Source: Spirochaeta isovalerica (GTDB lineage Bacteria > Spirochaetota > Spirochaetia > DSM-2461). From it: a stretch of DNA of 64,000 nucleotides. Below the pieces are notes generated by a model. It saw only the letters and a list, made by a program, of their open reading frames with translations, did no database searches and was not told the DNA's origin. The translations under genes and the position numbers were made by a program. Location of the stretch: NCBI RefSeq assembly GCF_014207565.1, contig NZ_JACHGJ010000004.1, positions 62,001 to 126,000 on the forward strand. Direction: 5' to 3'. Within the stretch, counting starts at the first letter, position 1. Each line of letters starts with the position of its first letter. This document shows positions 42,428 through 51,746 of this stretch, in pieces.

Positions 42428-44134
42428 TTAAGGGAATATATGTAATTTCATACCCAAAATATTTCTTCTCATAGTCTTACCTTCAATGGTCTCGAAATTA
42501 GTGGTGTAATTGAAGGAATAATCGATTGATACCCAGATAGGGAGATTCTCGAACTCGTAGGCGGCCGCCAAAGTTGCTATATGAATCTTTTCATAAATGC
42601 CATCATTCAAAAAGTCTTTAGTCAGATCTTGACTTCTTTCGTAGCTGACATTATCAATAGCTCCATATCCATCTCCATCCACTCCGTTATCACCATGACG
42701 GATAAACTGATATTGCAGCATAAAATGGAAATTCATATAAGGCATGGATTCAATGCGAATCAGGAATTCATCTGAGTTCGGTGGCAAATGATAACCCAGG
42801 TTCTCATTGTTATTAGTCCAAGTTAGATCAAAAGTATCTCCCTCATCGGAAAAATAGTATTCCTGGGGCCAGTGGTCATAAGTATAGGGTTCAATCCTCG
42901 TATACTGAAAGGAAGCCATTGTGAACGGAAGCCAGGGAATTGCCCACTTGGCCCCCCCCTGCGCTGCCCAGGGCATTATAGGATCGGATAACAATCCTTC
43001 GTTTGAGGTTATTTCATCCAGGTAGACATTGGCGTAAATTTTAACACCAGCCGGCGGTATTTTAAAAGCCAGAGAGAAATCCATGGAAATATTGTCCTGG
43101 TCTCCCGTCAAGCTCTGCCCGATAACCGGAGGCAGAAGAGGATTCAGATAGGCAATTTCAAACCGTTTACCCCAGATAGCTGAAGAGGAAAAGGAAAAAT
43201 AGATCCAGTTGACCGGAAGAAACTCAAACAACTGAGAGGTCAGCATCTTCTGCGAAATAATATCATCAGATCCGTAGGAATCGGTTCCCTCCATCCAGTT
43301 ATCCAGCGAGCCGGTACTGAAATACAAATTAAACCAGTCCAGAGGTCTGAAACCGAGGTCTAACCCGGAATAAGGTCTGGCGCTGGCTGATATGGAAAGA
43401 TTTCCAATGCCATTTCCATGATCCCGACGAACTCTGGCATAATTGAGTTTTATCTTGTTTTCCCTGAAACTGAAATTCAGCTCCGGCATGGTCATAAGAG
43501 AGAAACTTGTTCCATCTTCATCACCATCTACCAGTCCTCCGCCATTCAACCCGCTACTGAGAGCAATATAATAGCCATCCGTTGCAATATTTGTGTAGGC
43601 GTAGGGAGAAAATGCATCGACATTGACATCGTTGACGCCGACGCTCGCATTCATATCATAGGATCCGTAGGTAGAGAGATCGCCTTCCAGATTGAGTGTG
43701 GTAAAATTAGTGCTGTGGATTGTGCCGGAATTGAGATCGCCCCTCAGTTCAAAATCAAAATATATTCCGATTGCAACAGGAAATGTAGCGTCAGGTTCGT
43801 TATTAAACTGCACTTTACCCTGTTTTAATACATTTATAGCTGTTATTTCGCGGTCCTGAGGACTATATTTCTTAAGCGCGCTGTCCAGAACAGTCTGTTC
43901 CATACGGCTCAGTTCGCTTCTTTTCCGGTCCATCTGGTTTAGATAGTCCAGAATCTCCGCTTTGTAAAAGGGACGCATTTGAGAGAGATTTTCGATGATG
44001 CCCCTCATTTCTGCCATTTCAAGGATCTTGTAGACCGACTCATCAACATCTACAGTATTATATGTCTGCCCCTGAATGGTCAGTGAAAATATGATTGAAA
44101 TAATAAATATTAAGAGTGGTTTTTTGTTTTTCAT
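42428..44134 (-). CDS. Wzi-like capsule-assembly family outer-membrane protein
   Basis: A 568-residue exported protein with a signal peptide ending IQGQ (about 23). An N-terminal helical part (EILDYLNQMDRKRSELSRMEQTVLDSALKKY) precedes a large barrel rich in aromatic strands, with blocks such as NKIKLNYARVRRDHGNG and YLNPLLPP that recall the Wzi/Capsule_assembly_Wzi family. The C-terminus IPLGMKLHIFP-like ends in an aromatic strand. Wzi family proteins anchor surface polysaccharide, and a surface-polymer cluster lies about 12 kb away. No ribosome site; TATATT ends six bases before the ATG. Confidence 0.75.
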   Translation of the reverse strand: MKNKKPLLIFIISIIFSLTIQGQTYNTVDVDESVYKILEMAEMRGIIENLSQMRPFYKAEILDYLNQMDRKRSELSRMEQTVLDSALKKYSPQDREITAINVLKQGKVQFNNEPDATFPVAIGIYFDFELRGDLNSGTIHSTNFTTLNLEGDLSTYGSYDMNASVGVNDVNVDAFSPYAYTNIATDGYYIALSSGLNGGGLVDGDEDGTSFSLMTMPELNFSFRENKIKLNYARVRRDHGNGIGNLSISASARPYSGLDLGFRPLDWFNLYFSTGSLDNWMEGTDSYGSDDIISQKMLTSQLFEFLPVNWIYFSFSSSAIWGKRFEIAYLNPLLPPVIGQSLTGDQDNISMDFSLAFKIPPAGVKIYANVYLDEITSNEGLLSDPIMPWAAQGGAKWAIPWLPFTMASFQYTRIEPYTYDHWPQEYYFSDEGDTFDLTWTNNNENLGYHLPPNSDEFLIRIESMPYMNFHFMLQYQFIRHGDNGVDGDGYGAIDNVSYERSQDLTKDFLNDGIYEKIHIATLAAAYEFENLPIWVSIDYSFNYTTNFETIEGKTMRRNILGMKLHIFP

Positions 44135-44140
44135 TTTCCC

Positions 44141-44170
44141 AATATATCAGATTCGAACAGAAGGAAACAA
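44141..44170 (-). promoter_or_regulatory. Probable leaderless promoter of the Wzi-like gene
   Basis: Minus-strand TTGTTT (44165-44170), 18-base spacer, TATATT (44141-44146) with an extended TGA, six bases, ATG. It is back to back with the lolD-like promoter. Confidence 0.55.
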
Positions 44171-44191
44171 CTATATTAAGTGAAACAATTG

Positions 44192-44200
44192 TGCTAAAAT
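44192..44200 (+). promoter_or_regulatory. Probable leaderless promoter (extended -10) of the LolD-like gene
   Basis: TGCTAAAAT ends six bases before the ATG at 44207. The -35 region is poor (TATATT), as is common with extended -10 promoters. There is no ribosome site. Confidence 0.5.
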
Positions 44201-44206
44201 GCCGCT

Positions 44207-44911
44207 ATGGCAATTATTGAACTGGAAAACGTCAAAAAGAATTATCAACTGGGAAAAACAGAAGTTCCCGCCCTACAGGGGGTAAGCTTTAAAATAGAAA
44301 AAGGTGACTTTGTTTCGATCGTCGGACCGTCCGGATCGGGAAAATCGACCATCCTCAATCTGCTTGGATGTATTGATACAGCTTCATCGGGAGTCGTCAA
44401 AATAAATGAGACCGCTACATCCGAGCTTACAGATATGGACTTGACCCGGATTCGCCGTCAATCCATCGGATTCATCTTCCAAACCTTTAATCTCCTACCT
44501 ACATTGAACGTCTATGAAAATATAGAATTCCCCCTACTTCTTAAGAACCGCAAAATATCAAGGCAGGACAAGAAGAAACAGAAAGAGTATATCGATCATT
44601 TAGTAGAAGAAGTGGGTTTAACAGGACGGGAAAATCACCGCCCCAGTGAATTGTCGGGAGGACAGAGACAGAGAGTTGCCATAGCCAGGGCGCTGGTTAC
44701 TCAGCCTCAGATTGTTCTGGCCGATGAACCGACAGCCAATCTGGATAGCAAAACCGGTGAAGAAATTATTGATCTGATGAAGAGAATAAACAGAGAGCTT
44801 CAAACCACTTTTATTTTTTCAACCCATGATCAATCTATAATGGAAATCGCCGATCACATAATCCGTCTGAAAGACGGATCAGTTGTGGAAAACAGAAGGA
44901 ATAATCCTTAA
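44207..44911 (+). CDS. ABC transporter ATPase, LolD/MacB type
   Basis: A 234-residue ATPase: Walker A GPSGSGKST (about 38-46), the family QTFNLLPTLNVYENIEFPLLL block, signature LSGGQRQRVAIARAL and Walker B VLADEPTANLD. This group drives LolCE/MacB/FtsX-like permeases that extract lipoproteins or other cargo from the inner membrane; the two permeases at 46946-49705 are the obvious partners though they lie on the opposite strand. Its stop codon overlaps the stop of the convergent barrel gene by two bases. Confidence 0.94.
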   Translation: MAIIELENVKKNYQLGKTEVPALQGVSFKIEKGDFVSIVGPSGSGKSTILNLLGCIDTASSGVVKINETATSELTDMDLTRIRRQSIGFIFQTFNLLPTLNVYENIEFPLLLKNRKISRQDKKKQKEYIDHLVEEVGLTGRENHRPSELSGGQRQRVAIARALVTQPQIVLADEPTANLDSKTGEEIIDLMKRINRELQTTFIFSTHDQSIMEIADHIIRLKDGSVVENRRNNP

Positions 44912-46164
44912 AAATCAGTTTTCAGCTCCAGTTCCAGGGCAAGGGCTATCCTGCGGCCTTCGGGATCTGCATTATTCTGCATAGCCCAGGAATTCTCATT
45001 GCCATAGACTATAGGCAACCCTATATTCATTCGCAAATAAGGTAATATTTTCTGAGTCAGACCCAGTGTAACAATCCCGGACCAATCACTGAAATTGTTT
45101 TCCACCTGGGCAGCCAGATCGAATTTGGCTCCGAAGGGATTGTCCCACTTCACAGCCAAAGCCGCAATATGCTGATGCCCCGGACCGTCGGCTTTGCCAT
45201 TCCAACCATAAGGGAATTCATCATAAAGCCCGACATCCCAAATGCTGTCGTCGGGATCATACCAGTCACCGATCCAGCTATAGCGGTATTCTCCATAAAG
45301 TTTCACTGAGTCCCATTCCCTGTAGAATCCGGTAACTACAGCTGTCAAATGAAAGGCATCCCGGAAATTGGTTGTGAAATCGATAAAAATATCGGTTTTA
45401 CCTATAACCTGTTTAAACGATAAAAGAGTGTGAATCCCTTCATTGTAATTGTATTTAACCGCAGGGGTTATCAGGGTTTCACCGAACACAAAATCGACCT
45501 TTACGGCATAGGAGAAGTCTTCTATATCAAGGGTATTTCCTGTCATCATTACCAGAGAAAGTCCGGATAATGTGGGGAAAGAGAATCGGGCATTAATATA
45601 GGATCCAGAGCTTATAGCAAGCAAATCACCGTTATTGTAGAAACGGGCCTGCCCCCAGGACATATTGTATTTACCAAACCGGGTGAAAAGAAAATCTTTC
45701 ACAATATAGTCGACGTAGAGCTCTCCGATGGAAGGGATGTCCCAGGCTTCATCTCCATCGCTCCACTCACTGTCATCGATCAAAGCCAGAGGATCGAATC
45801 CAGTAAGTAAACTTCCGTAAAGGCTGATCTCCGGAGCGGGACGGGCATTAAAAAAAAGTTTAAGATTACTTTCCAGACCTACCGAAGGTTCCACAGAATC
45901 TTCACTAATCTCCCAATCCAGAAGCCCAACGCCACCGATAGCGCTTAGAGAAAAAGTACCGCCGAACTGAATTTTATCGGATTCTTCGAACTGACTGTGC
46001 AGATCTTCTTCCGGTTCTTCGACGACTATATCCTCATCCGGTGCGGCAAAAAGATCATCGAGATTATCCATGGGTATATCTTCAGAATCACCTGTGTCTT
46101 GGGCAAAAATAGTAAACCCTAGCAGGAAAATCAGAGGAACAATTAAACTTTTCTTCAATCTCAT
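44908..46164 (-). CDS. Outer-membrane beta-barrel protein with acidic N-terminal segment
   Basis: A 418-residue exported protein, signal peptide ending about FAQ (residue 22). Residues about 23-63 are strikingly acidic (DTGDSEDIPMDNLDDLF, EDIVVEEPEEDL), then a barrel region of about 350 residues with aromatic strands to the C-terminus (ALALELELKTDF). No named family is recognised. It is the last gene of an epimerase-permease-permease-LolA-like-barrel run and overlaps the LolA-like gene by 4 bases (ATGA). By analogy with 13577-14872 it is the outer-membrane end of the system. Confidence 0.75.
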   Translation of the reverse strand: MRLKKSLIVPLIFLLGFTIFAQDTGDSEDIPMDNLDDLFAAPDEDIVVEEPEEDLHSQFEESDKIQFGGTFSLSAIGGVGLLDWEISEDSVEPSVGLESNLKLFFNARPAPEISLYGSLLTGFDPLALIDDSEWSDGDEAWDIPSIGELYVDYIVKDFLFTRFGKYNMSWGQARFYNNGDLLAISSGSYINARFSFPTLSGLSLVMMTGNTLDIEDFSYAVKVDFVFGETLITPAVKYNYNEGIHTLLSFKQVIGKTDIFIDFTTNFRDAFHLTAVVTGFYREWDSVKLYGEYRYSWIGDWYDPDDSIWDVGLYDEFPYGWNGKADGPGHQHIAALAVKWDNPFGAKFDLAAQVENNFSDWSGIVTLGLTQKILPYLRMNIGLPIVYGNENSWAMQNNADPEGRRIALALELELKTDF

Positions 46165-46925
46165 TGATTAACCCTTTCAAGATATTCCTTGGTGAAAAGC
46201 GAATCAGGAAGTTCCGATAGAGAAGGCTTGCTAACTGTTATAGTCGTTCTCTCATACTCTGTTTTTCCGTTTATAGTTCTGGATCGCAAATAGTCAAGCA
46301 TAACCAGATTATAAGGCAACCATTTGTCTTCGAGTTTCTGATATCGGGGAATGGCTGTCACTCTCATCCGCTGCCCCGACAAACTGTAATCTTCCATTTT
46401 TCTGATCAAATTATCTTCGGAAACCCATAACTTTACCTTTGGAAAGGAAACTTCATCGTTTAGGGCCTCAAGTTCGAGTACTGTACAATCCCATACTCCA
46501 AGTTTTTCTTCATAAGAATTGACGGCTTTGTAATCAAGAGAGAAGTCCGAACGAGTAAAATCGGAAATACGGGCACTGGAATTCTGAAGTCGTTCTTTTG
46601 CACTGGTAAATGTGAAGCTTCTCCCAACCGGGTCGTACAACCAAAGGTTGTCATCTATTTTCAGATATCCCTTTCCTTTATCAGCATCGGGTTTGAGAAT
46701 AAGAATCATGAACTTATCTTCACCGTCACGGCGGAAGATAGTGGCGACGGTCGATTCGGTCGCACCGCCGGGTTCCCGTTTTACAATCGTATATTCAGCG
46801 GAAAGATCATCTTCCTGAAAAGAAATAAGCCTGTCAACAGACTCAAGAAGCCGCTGAGCCTCCGATTGTGCGAAGAGTCCTGCGCTAATGGTCAGGAAAA
46901 AACATAACCAGATTATCTTTTTCAT
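46161..46925 (-). CDS. LolA-like periplasmic carrier, second copy
   Basis: A 254-residue exported protein with a signal peptide ending about GLFAQ. The mature part follows the same pattern as the 14869 gene: YTIVKREPGG, KGYLKIDDNLWLYDPVGRSFTF, then SARISDFTRSDFSLDY and KVKLWVSEDNLIRKME, the outer-membrane lipoprotein-sorting (PF17131-like) family. The ATG at 46923-46925 is preferred over the frame start at 46949 because GAGGAAAAG precedes it. It probably shuttles cargo from the FtsX/LolCE-like permeases to the barrel encoded next. Confidence 0.82.
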   Translation of the reverse strand: MKKIIWLCFFLTISAGLFAQSEAQRLLESVDRLISFQEDDLSAEYTIVKREPGGATESTVATIFRRDGEDKFMILILKPDADKGKGYLKIDDNLWLYDPVGRSFTFTSAKERLQNSSARISDFTRSDFSLDYKAVNSYEEKLGVWDCTVLELEALNDEVSFPKVKLWVSEDNLIRKMEDYSLSGQRMRVTAIPRYQKLEDKWLPYNLVMLDYLRSRTINGKTEYERTTITVSKPSLSELPDSLFTKEYLERVNQ

Positions 46926-46945
46926 TACTTTTCCTCGTATATCAA

Positions 46946-48247
46946 TCAATTGTCCACCCGGAACGCTTCAACAGGAGAGAGCTTCGATGCTCTGTCAGCT
47001 GGCCCTGCCGCGGCTAAAAGCACAGCAAGCAGCATAAGCAATACCGTAATCAATGCCATGGCTGGATCTATCCGGGGAACCATATGCCCCTGCTCAGTAA
47101 AAAGTCCGGCTCCAGGAAGCATGGATATATTAATAACACCAAATAATTTTTTTAACAGATAATAAAGAACAAAACCACCGGCAGAAGCAGCGATATCGAG
47201 AAAAAAGGCTTCATAGAGAAACATAGCTCTCACCTCGTTTCTCGTCATTCCCATAGCTCTGAGCGTTCCGATTTCCTTCGTTCTTTCATAGACAAGAACA
47301 CGGTAGGTATTGAGGATACCCACCATCAATATAAGCATAAAGAGTACCTGAACCAGCCAGGCGACCAGAGTCACAGCATCCATAATGGTCGTTATCTCAT
47401 CCAGATGGGCATTAAGAGTCAGAGGAGCGAGAACCGGCCCCAGATTCCAGTCGTATTGACTCAGTTCTTCACTCAACTGTCCCTTACTGTACATGCGGGG
47501 AAGAACTTCAAAGGAAGCGGATAGATAATCGGTCAGATCATCGACAAAAGCGCTATCATTGACACCGGATTTCGTATATATAGCCAAATCTGTGGCATAA
47601 TCATCCTCTCTGACGAGAAGATGATTCAAATCGGCTCTGTTCATATAGGCGACATATCCAAAAAGTCCTGTTTCACTGAAAATTCCCTGAACAATAAGTG
47701 TTGCCGTATTATACTGACCGGAATCAGTTGTTAAAGCCAACTGTACACCATCCCCAACCCTGGCACCGAGAATATCAGCTGCCGCTTCACTGATAAAAAC
47801 TCCCTGTCCATTATATTCAAGCATCTGTTCCAGAGAACCCTCTTTGAATTCAAGGGAAGATAGAACATCCTTCTCACCATCAAAATCAATGCCGATCAAA
47901 CGTCTCTGAACAACTGACTGACCACCGAAAAACAAAGAGGCATCTTTTTTGTAATAAATAGTTCGAGGAGAAATACCAGTTATAGGTAAAGAAGATTCCC
48001 GAATATAAGCTTCGACTTCCTCAGCATTAACAAGAGCCTGACCGGATTTTCTCTTTTCATAGCCGGTAATGCTGACGTGACCGGAAAAGTATCGGGCCGC
48101 TTTACCTTTAACTGTCTCCAGGGCCCCGAAAGAGATGGAATGTACCAGAGTCATTAGTGAAAAGCCCAGGAGAATGGCAATAAACATAAGTAGATACCGC
48201 TTCCACTGTAAAGCGACATTCCGTAATGCAAAAAATAAAACAGTCAA
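46946..48247 (-). CDS. FtsX/LolCE/MacB-type ABC permease, copy 2
   Basis: A 433-residue permease with the four-TM layout: TM1 at about 15-40, a large periplasmic domain (45-300), and three TM segments at about 300-420. The conserved FtsX block (VYERTKEIGTLRAMGMTRNEVRAMFLYEA) follows TM2. Start is TTG at 48245-48247 with AGGTG upstream. It follows the other permease by 3 bases; together they would form a LolCE-like heterodimer with the ATPase at 44207. Confidence 0.9.
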   Translation of the reverse strand: MTVLFFALRNVALQWKRYLLMFIAILLGFSLMTLVHSISFGALETVKGKAARYFSGHVSITGYEKRKSGQALVNAEEVEAYIRESSLPITGISPRTIYYKKDASLFFGGQSVVQRRLIGIDFDGEKDVLSSLEFKEGSLEQMLEYNGQGVFISEAAADILGARVGDGVQLALTTDSGQYNTATLIVQGIFSETGLFGYVAYMNRADLNHLLVREDDYATDLAIYTKSGVNDSAFVDDLTDYLSASFEVLPRMYSKGQLSEELSQYDWNLGPVLAPLTLNAHLDEITTIMDAVTLVAWLVQVLFMLILMVGILNTYRVLVYERTKEIGTLRAMGMTRNEVRAMFLYEAFFLDIAASAGGFVLYYLLKKLFGVINISMLPGAGLFTEQGHMVPRIDPAMALITVLLMLLAVLLAAAGPADRASKLSPVEAFRVDN

Positions 48248-48250
48248 TTA

Positions 48251-49705
48251 TCACACCTTATTTATTGCCGATACGGGTTGAACCCGCATGGCGACTGAAA
48301 CAGGATAAATCCAGGCAAGAGAGCCCATAACCACGGCAATCACTAAATGCCCCAGAAGGCTGGTAAAGGTTATCTGCGGTGTAAGAGAGGTTCCTCCGAA
48401 CAATGTAATCAGCAGAGAATTGCTCAGCTCAATATGCAGACCTTTTACAATCCCAACAGCAATTATGCCCAGGAATATACCAATCACAGCTCCTCCTATA
48501 GTGATAATCATGGATTCCCACATAAAAAGGGCGCGTATAAAATGGGGAGAAGCTCCCATGCTTCTCATAGTTCCGATCTCCCCTGTCCTTTCAAGCACGG
48601 AAAAAACCAGTGCATTCATTATGACCAGTACAGCCCCAAGTCCAAGGAAACCAAGCCCTACATAAAAAAGGGTTTGTACGGCAAAAACAATTAAAGCCGT
48701 TGAACCGGCAGCTCTTCTCCAGGAGAGGAATTCCGCTTCACCTTCAAAATCGTCAACAATACGGTTGATTTTCCGGTAGAGAGCACTTCTCTTTCCTTCA
48801 ACCGCTTTCATCAGTATGAAACTCCAGGCTCCCGTATCGGTTTCCACAAGAGTATCTCGAACATCCGTATCAGCCAGATCAGCTTCAAAATCGTCAAAAT
48901 CAAAATCTTCCAGAGGATCGGCTTCAATATCCATATCCTCCGAGAATAGGGAATCAAAATTGAAGTCATCAACTTCTCCATCTCCGGTAGCTTCATCGGA
49001 AATTGAAGAGCCTAATGTATAATCGGCCAGATAACGGACAGTGGTCAGATCGGCAAGGACAACTCTTTCCAGAACTTTCGTATTGCCGGGATATCTGTGT
49101 ATTCCCAGATAAGGCGCTTTTTTCACTCGGAAACTGTTGCCCGAAGCTATTGTAAAACTGACCGGCTCGCCTCTTTTTAAGGGCCGATTGAGTTCATCTT
49201 CAATTTCTTGAGCCAGATCAGAATTGAGAAATACTCCGCTCTGAGAAAGTGCATCAAAATCACCAGAAAGAACGTCAATATCAGTACAGACCTGCCTGTA
49301 TCCAGCCGGATCTACACCGAAAATCGGAATGTTCTTTTTAAATCCATCAATTTCCATCCTCACCGGGACCGATACGATGGATGTATAGGCTTTAACGGCC
49401 GGTTCCTGTTCAATCGCTTCGATAAGTCTGTTGTGAGAGTATAGAGAGGGAATGAGTTCGAGATTACTGATTATGGGGATTTCATTACCGAACAGACTGA
49501 AGGCTCCACCGCTTTCCGGACCGATGGCCGCATCACCGGTGAAACTGCCGACGAATGTCCGCTCCAGCCCGCTATTTGTACCCAGAAACAGGGCATTTCC
49601 CACAAAGAGAATAGCCATACCCGCCATAATCAACGAGGCTAGAAGAAGACTTTTTTTGTAATTTCGGATTAGATTGCGCCAGGCAAGCTTAAATATCAGA
49701 TTCAA
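48251..49705 (-). CDS. FtsX/LolCE/MacB-type ABC permease, copy 1, with acidic insert
   Basis: A 484-residue permease: TM1 at about 20-42, periplasmic domain to about 335, three TM segments to the C-terminus, and FtsX motif SVLERTGEIGTMRSMGASPHFI. The periplasmic domain carries an unusual acidic stretch at about 236-290 (GDGEVDDFNFDSLFSEDMD, EDFDFDDFEADLADTD), rich in Asp and Phe, not normal for the family. Start is TTG (49703-49705) with GAGG 7 bases upstream, right after the epimerase. Confidence 0.9.
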   Translation of the reverse strand: MNLIFKLAWRNLIRNYKKSLLLASLIMAGMAILFVGNALFLGTNSGLERTFVGSFTGDAAIGPESGGAFSLFGNEIPIISNLELIPSLYSHNRLIEAIEQEPAVKAYTSIVSVPVRMEIDGFKKNIPIFGVDPAGYRQVCTDIDVLSGDFDALSQSGVFLNSDLAQEIEDELNRPLKRGEPVSFTIASGNSFRVKKAPYLGIHRYPGNTKVLERVVLADLTTVRYLADYTLGSSISDEATGDGEVDDFNFDSLFSEDMDIEADPLEDFDFDDFEADLADTDVRDTLVETDTGAWSFILMKAVEGKRSALYRKINRIVDDFEGEAEFLSWRRAAGSTALIVFAVQTLFYVGLGFLGLGAVLVIMNALVFSVLERTGEIGTMRSMGASPHFIRALFMWESMIITIGGAVIGIFLGIIAVGIVKGLHIELSNSLLITLFGGTSLTPQITFTSLLGHLVIAVVMGSLAWIYPVSVAMRVQPVSAINKV

Positions 49706-49716
49706 TCAATCCTCGC

Positions 49717-50721
49717 TTATTCGGAATAGAACAGTACCTGATCCCGTTCCGCATTTTCCAGAAACTCATAGCGGATCGTACGGCTTATCCCCTCTTCCAG
49801 GGAAACAGGTGCTTCAAAATCTGTCGATTTCCGGTTTTCTCCGTTAAACAATGTGTCTGAACAGAATTTTTTGATCCGAATTCGGCTTATGGGGAATTTT
49901 TTCCCTGTTAAAAAGGCAAGAAAATCAAAAACCGCTCCCCCGGAGTACCCGAGAAAATAGGGCCAATGAATACCAGTCCGGGCTTTCTTCCCGAGAGAGC
50001 CCCGCACAAGTTTAACCAATTCATTCATATTAAAATCAGGCTTATCAATATAATTGAAAAGATGTTCACCCGGCTTATTATTCAGATTAAAATGAAGAAA
50101 GGCCGCAATATTCTCAACATAGGCCATGGATTTTACATTTTTTCCGCTTCCGATCATGGGGAAAAGGCCGGTAGAGATCTGCTTGAACAGGTTATAGACA
50201 TTACCCCGGTTTCGTTCTCCGAACACAACAGTAGGCCGAACAATGGTCAAAGATCGTTTTTCCCTGTCTTTTTCCAGCCATTCCCTGTAGACTTTTTCGG
50301 CTTCCCATTTGGTGCGGCCGTAATCGTTAAAATAATTGATTTCTCCGGTTTCATCTGTCCCGGGAGTAGCAAAACCGTATACAGCGACGGAACTGGTAAA
50401 AATGATGTTTTCGATGGAAAGTTCGTCGCAGAGTGCAACAAGGTTTTCAGCTCCGTTGACGTTCACTTCGTCGTAAAGGCTTTTAGGCGTCACATCATCG
50501 CGGTGCTCCGCGGCCAGATTTATTACTGTATGGGTGTCCCGAAGAGCTTCGCGGAAGGAATTGATGTCGCGAATATCCATTTGAATGGTTTGATCGGGGA
50601 AGAAAGGTGATATATTTTTATCGAGGATTTGAAATGGAAGTCCTGCGTCAGAAAGACGTCTGCAGAGGCGGGAGCCTATAAATCCCGATCCTCCGATGAT
50701 TGAGATCATGTTTTTTTTCAT
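49717..50721 (-). CDS. NAD-dependent sugar epimerase/dehydratase (extended SDR)
   Basis: A 334-residue Rossmann enzyme: IIGGSGFIGSRLCRRL (NAD motif GGSGFIG), D64-like NLAAEHRDDV, and active-site YGRTKWEAE (Y-x-x-x-K). It likely changes a nucleotide sugar for surface glycan synthesis; the substrate is not visible. It heads the run toward the two permeases, 11 bases apart. No ribosome site; an extended -10 ends six bases before the ATG. Confidence 0.9.
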   Translation of the reverse strand: MKKNMISIIGGSGFIGSRLCRRLSDAGLPFQILDKNISPFFPDQTIQMDIRDINSFREALRDTHTVINLAAEHRDDVTPKSLYDEVNVNGAENLVALCDELSIENIIFTSSVAVYGFATPGTDETGEINYFNDYGRTKWEAEKVYREWLEKDREKRSLTIVRPTVVFGERNRGNVYNLFKQISTGLFPMIGSGKNVKSMAYVENIAAFLHFNLNNKPGEHLFNYIDKPDFNMNELVKLVRGSLGKKARTGIHWPYFLGYSGGAVFDFLAFLTGKKFPISRIRIKKFCSDTLFNGENRKSTDFEAPVSLEEGISRTIRYEFLENAERDQVLFYSE

Positions 50722-50727
50722 TGGATC

Positions 50728-50756
50728 ATATTAGCACAAAGGGTATTTTTTGTCTT
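50728..50756 (-). promoter_or_regulatory. Probable leaderless promoter of the epimerase-permease-LolA-barrel operon
   Basis: Minus-strand AAGACA (50751-50756), 17-base spacer, extended -10 TGCTAATAT (TAATAT at 50728-50733), six bases, ATG. There is no ribosome site. Confidence 0.55.
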
Positions 50757-50762
50757 TACTCT

Positions 50763-51746
50763 TCAAGGACCGGGATCGAAGCGGTAGATGAATCGGCTGG
50801 TCATGTCGTAGTGTAATGAAAAAGTATGATCCTTCTGGAAAGGAGCAGAGTCATAAGATGTCTGAAAAAATCTGTTTACATCTTTCTCGACAGACAGGGT
50901 TTCCACATTAATGCGATTCTGATCGGGATAGAATTGGAGTACACGAAGCCAGCCGTTTCCGCCGTTAGGCTCATTCTGAAAATCAGTGAGGATTTGGTGA
51001 ACAGAATTTCCATTCAACCCTTTTGAAATGCGAAGTTCGCTATCTGAAACATGACCGCAGAGAACCATAAAAACATTACTGTGTTTCTTAACGAATTTGT
51101 CCCAGATCGTCTGTCCATCGGCACCTTCAATATCGTATTTGCCGGAACCGTTATCATACCTATCACCACCACGTTTCATATAGCTGTGGGTCACAACAAT
51201 TACCCTTGTATCATAATGCTCTGCAATAACACGATTCGCCCATTGCAGTACCTCTTGGCGGGGAAGAAATTCAAGGGACAGAACCATGAAATGGAGGTCC
51301 CCGACTGAAAAAAAGGTGTAATTGTTTTCATTCCCCTCTTCGTAATGACCGCCATACCACTCTTTACCAGAAAAACGATCCGGCCCGAAATAGCGATTGA
51401 ATCGACTGGTATTACGTTTTTTCCCATGAAGGGGATTGTCGTGATTTCCAGGTATAACACTGTAGGGGATATTTGCATCATCAAGAATGGTATGAGCTCT
51501 GTCGGCGACACGCCACTGGCGAAACGTGTTGTCATCTGTCAGGTCTCCGAGATGAATGACGAACTGTATATTATTCTCAGCCCGGTTATCTGCAATCCAC
51601 TGAGTCTGTCTGTAATAGGTTTCGGGGTGGTATTGTGTGTAATATTGGGTGTCGGGGAGGAGGACGATGGAGAAAGGTGTTTCATTACCCCATATCTGAG
51701 CAGTTGATATAATTAATGCTATTATAAAGAAAATTTTAGCTTTCAT
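50763..51746 (-). CDS. Exported calcineurin-like metallophosphoesterase
   Basis: A 327-residue exported phosphoesterase, signal peptide ending about IWG (residue 20). Metal motifs in order: VLLPDTQYYTQ (D-x-Q variant), FVIHLGDLTDD (GD-x-x-x), VIPGNHDNPL (GNHD), VIVVTHSYMKRGGD and MVLCGHVSD (GH). The first motif resembles those of the secreted phosphodiesterase group. It shares a stop/start base (TAATG) with the alkaline phosphatase gene upstream, so both are made together. The substrate is unknown; glycerophosphate or nucleotide phosphate is plausible. Confidence 0.9.
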   Translation of the reverse strand: MKAKIFFIIALIISTAQIWGNETPFSIVLLPDTQYYTQYHPETYYRQTQWIADNRAENNIQFVIHLGDLTDDNTFRQWRVADRAHTILDDANIPYSVIPGNHDNPLHGKKRNTSRFNRYFGPDRFSGKEWYGGHYEEGNENNYTFFSVGDLHFMVLSLEFLPRQEVLQWANRVIAEHYDTRVIVVTHSYMKRGGDRYDNGSGKYDIEGADGQTIWDKFVKKHSNVFMVLCGHVSDSELRISKGLNGNSVHQILTDFQNEPNGGNGWLRVLQFYPDQNRINVETLSVEKDVNRFFQTSYDSAPFQKDHTFSLHYDMTSRFIYRFDPGP

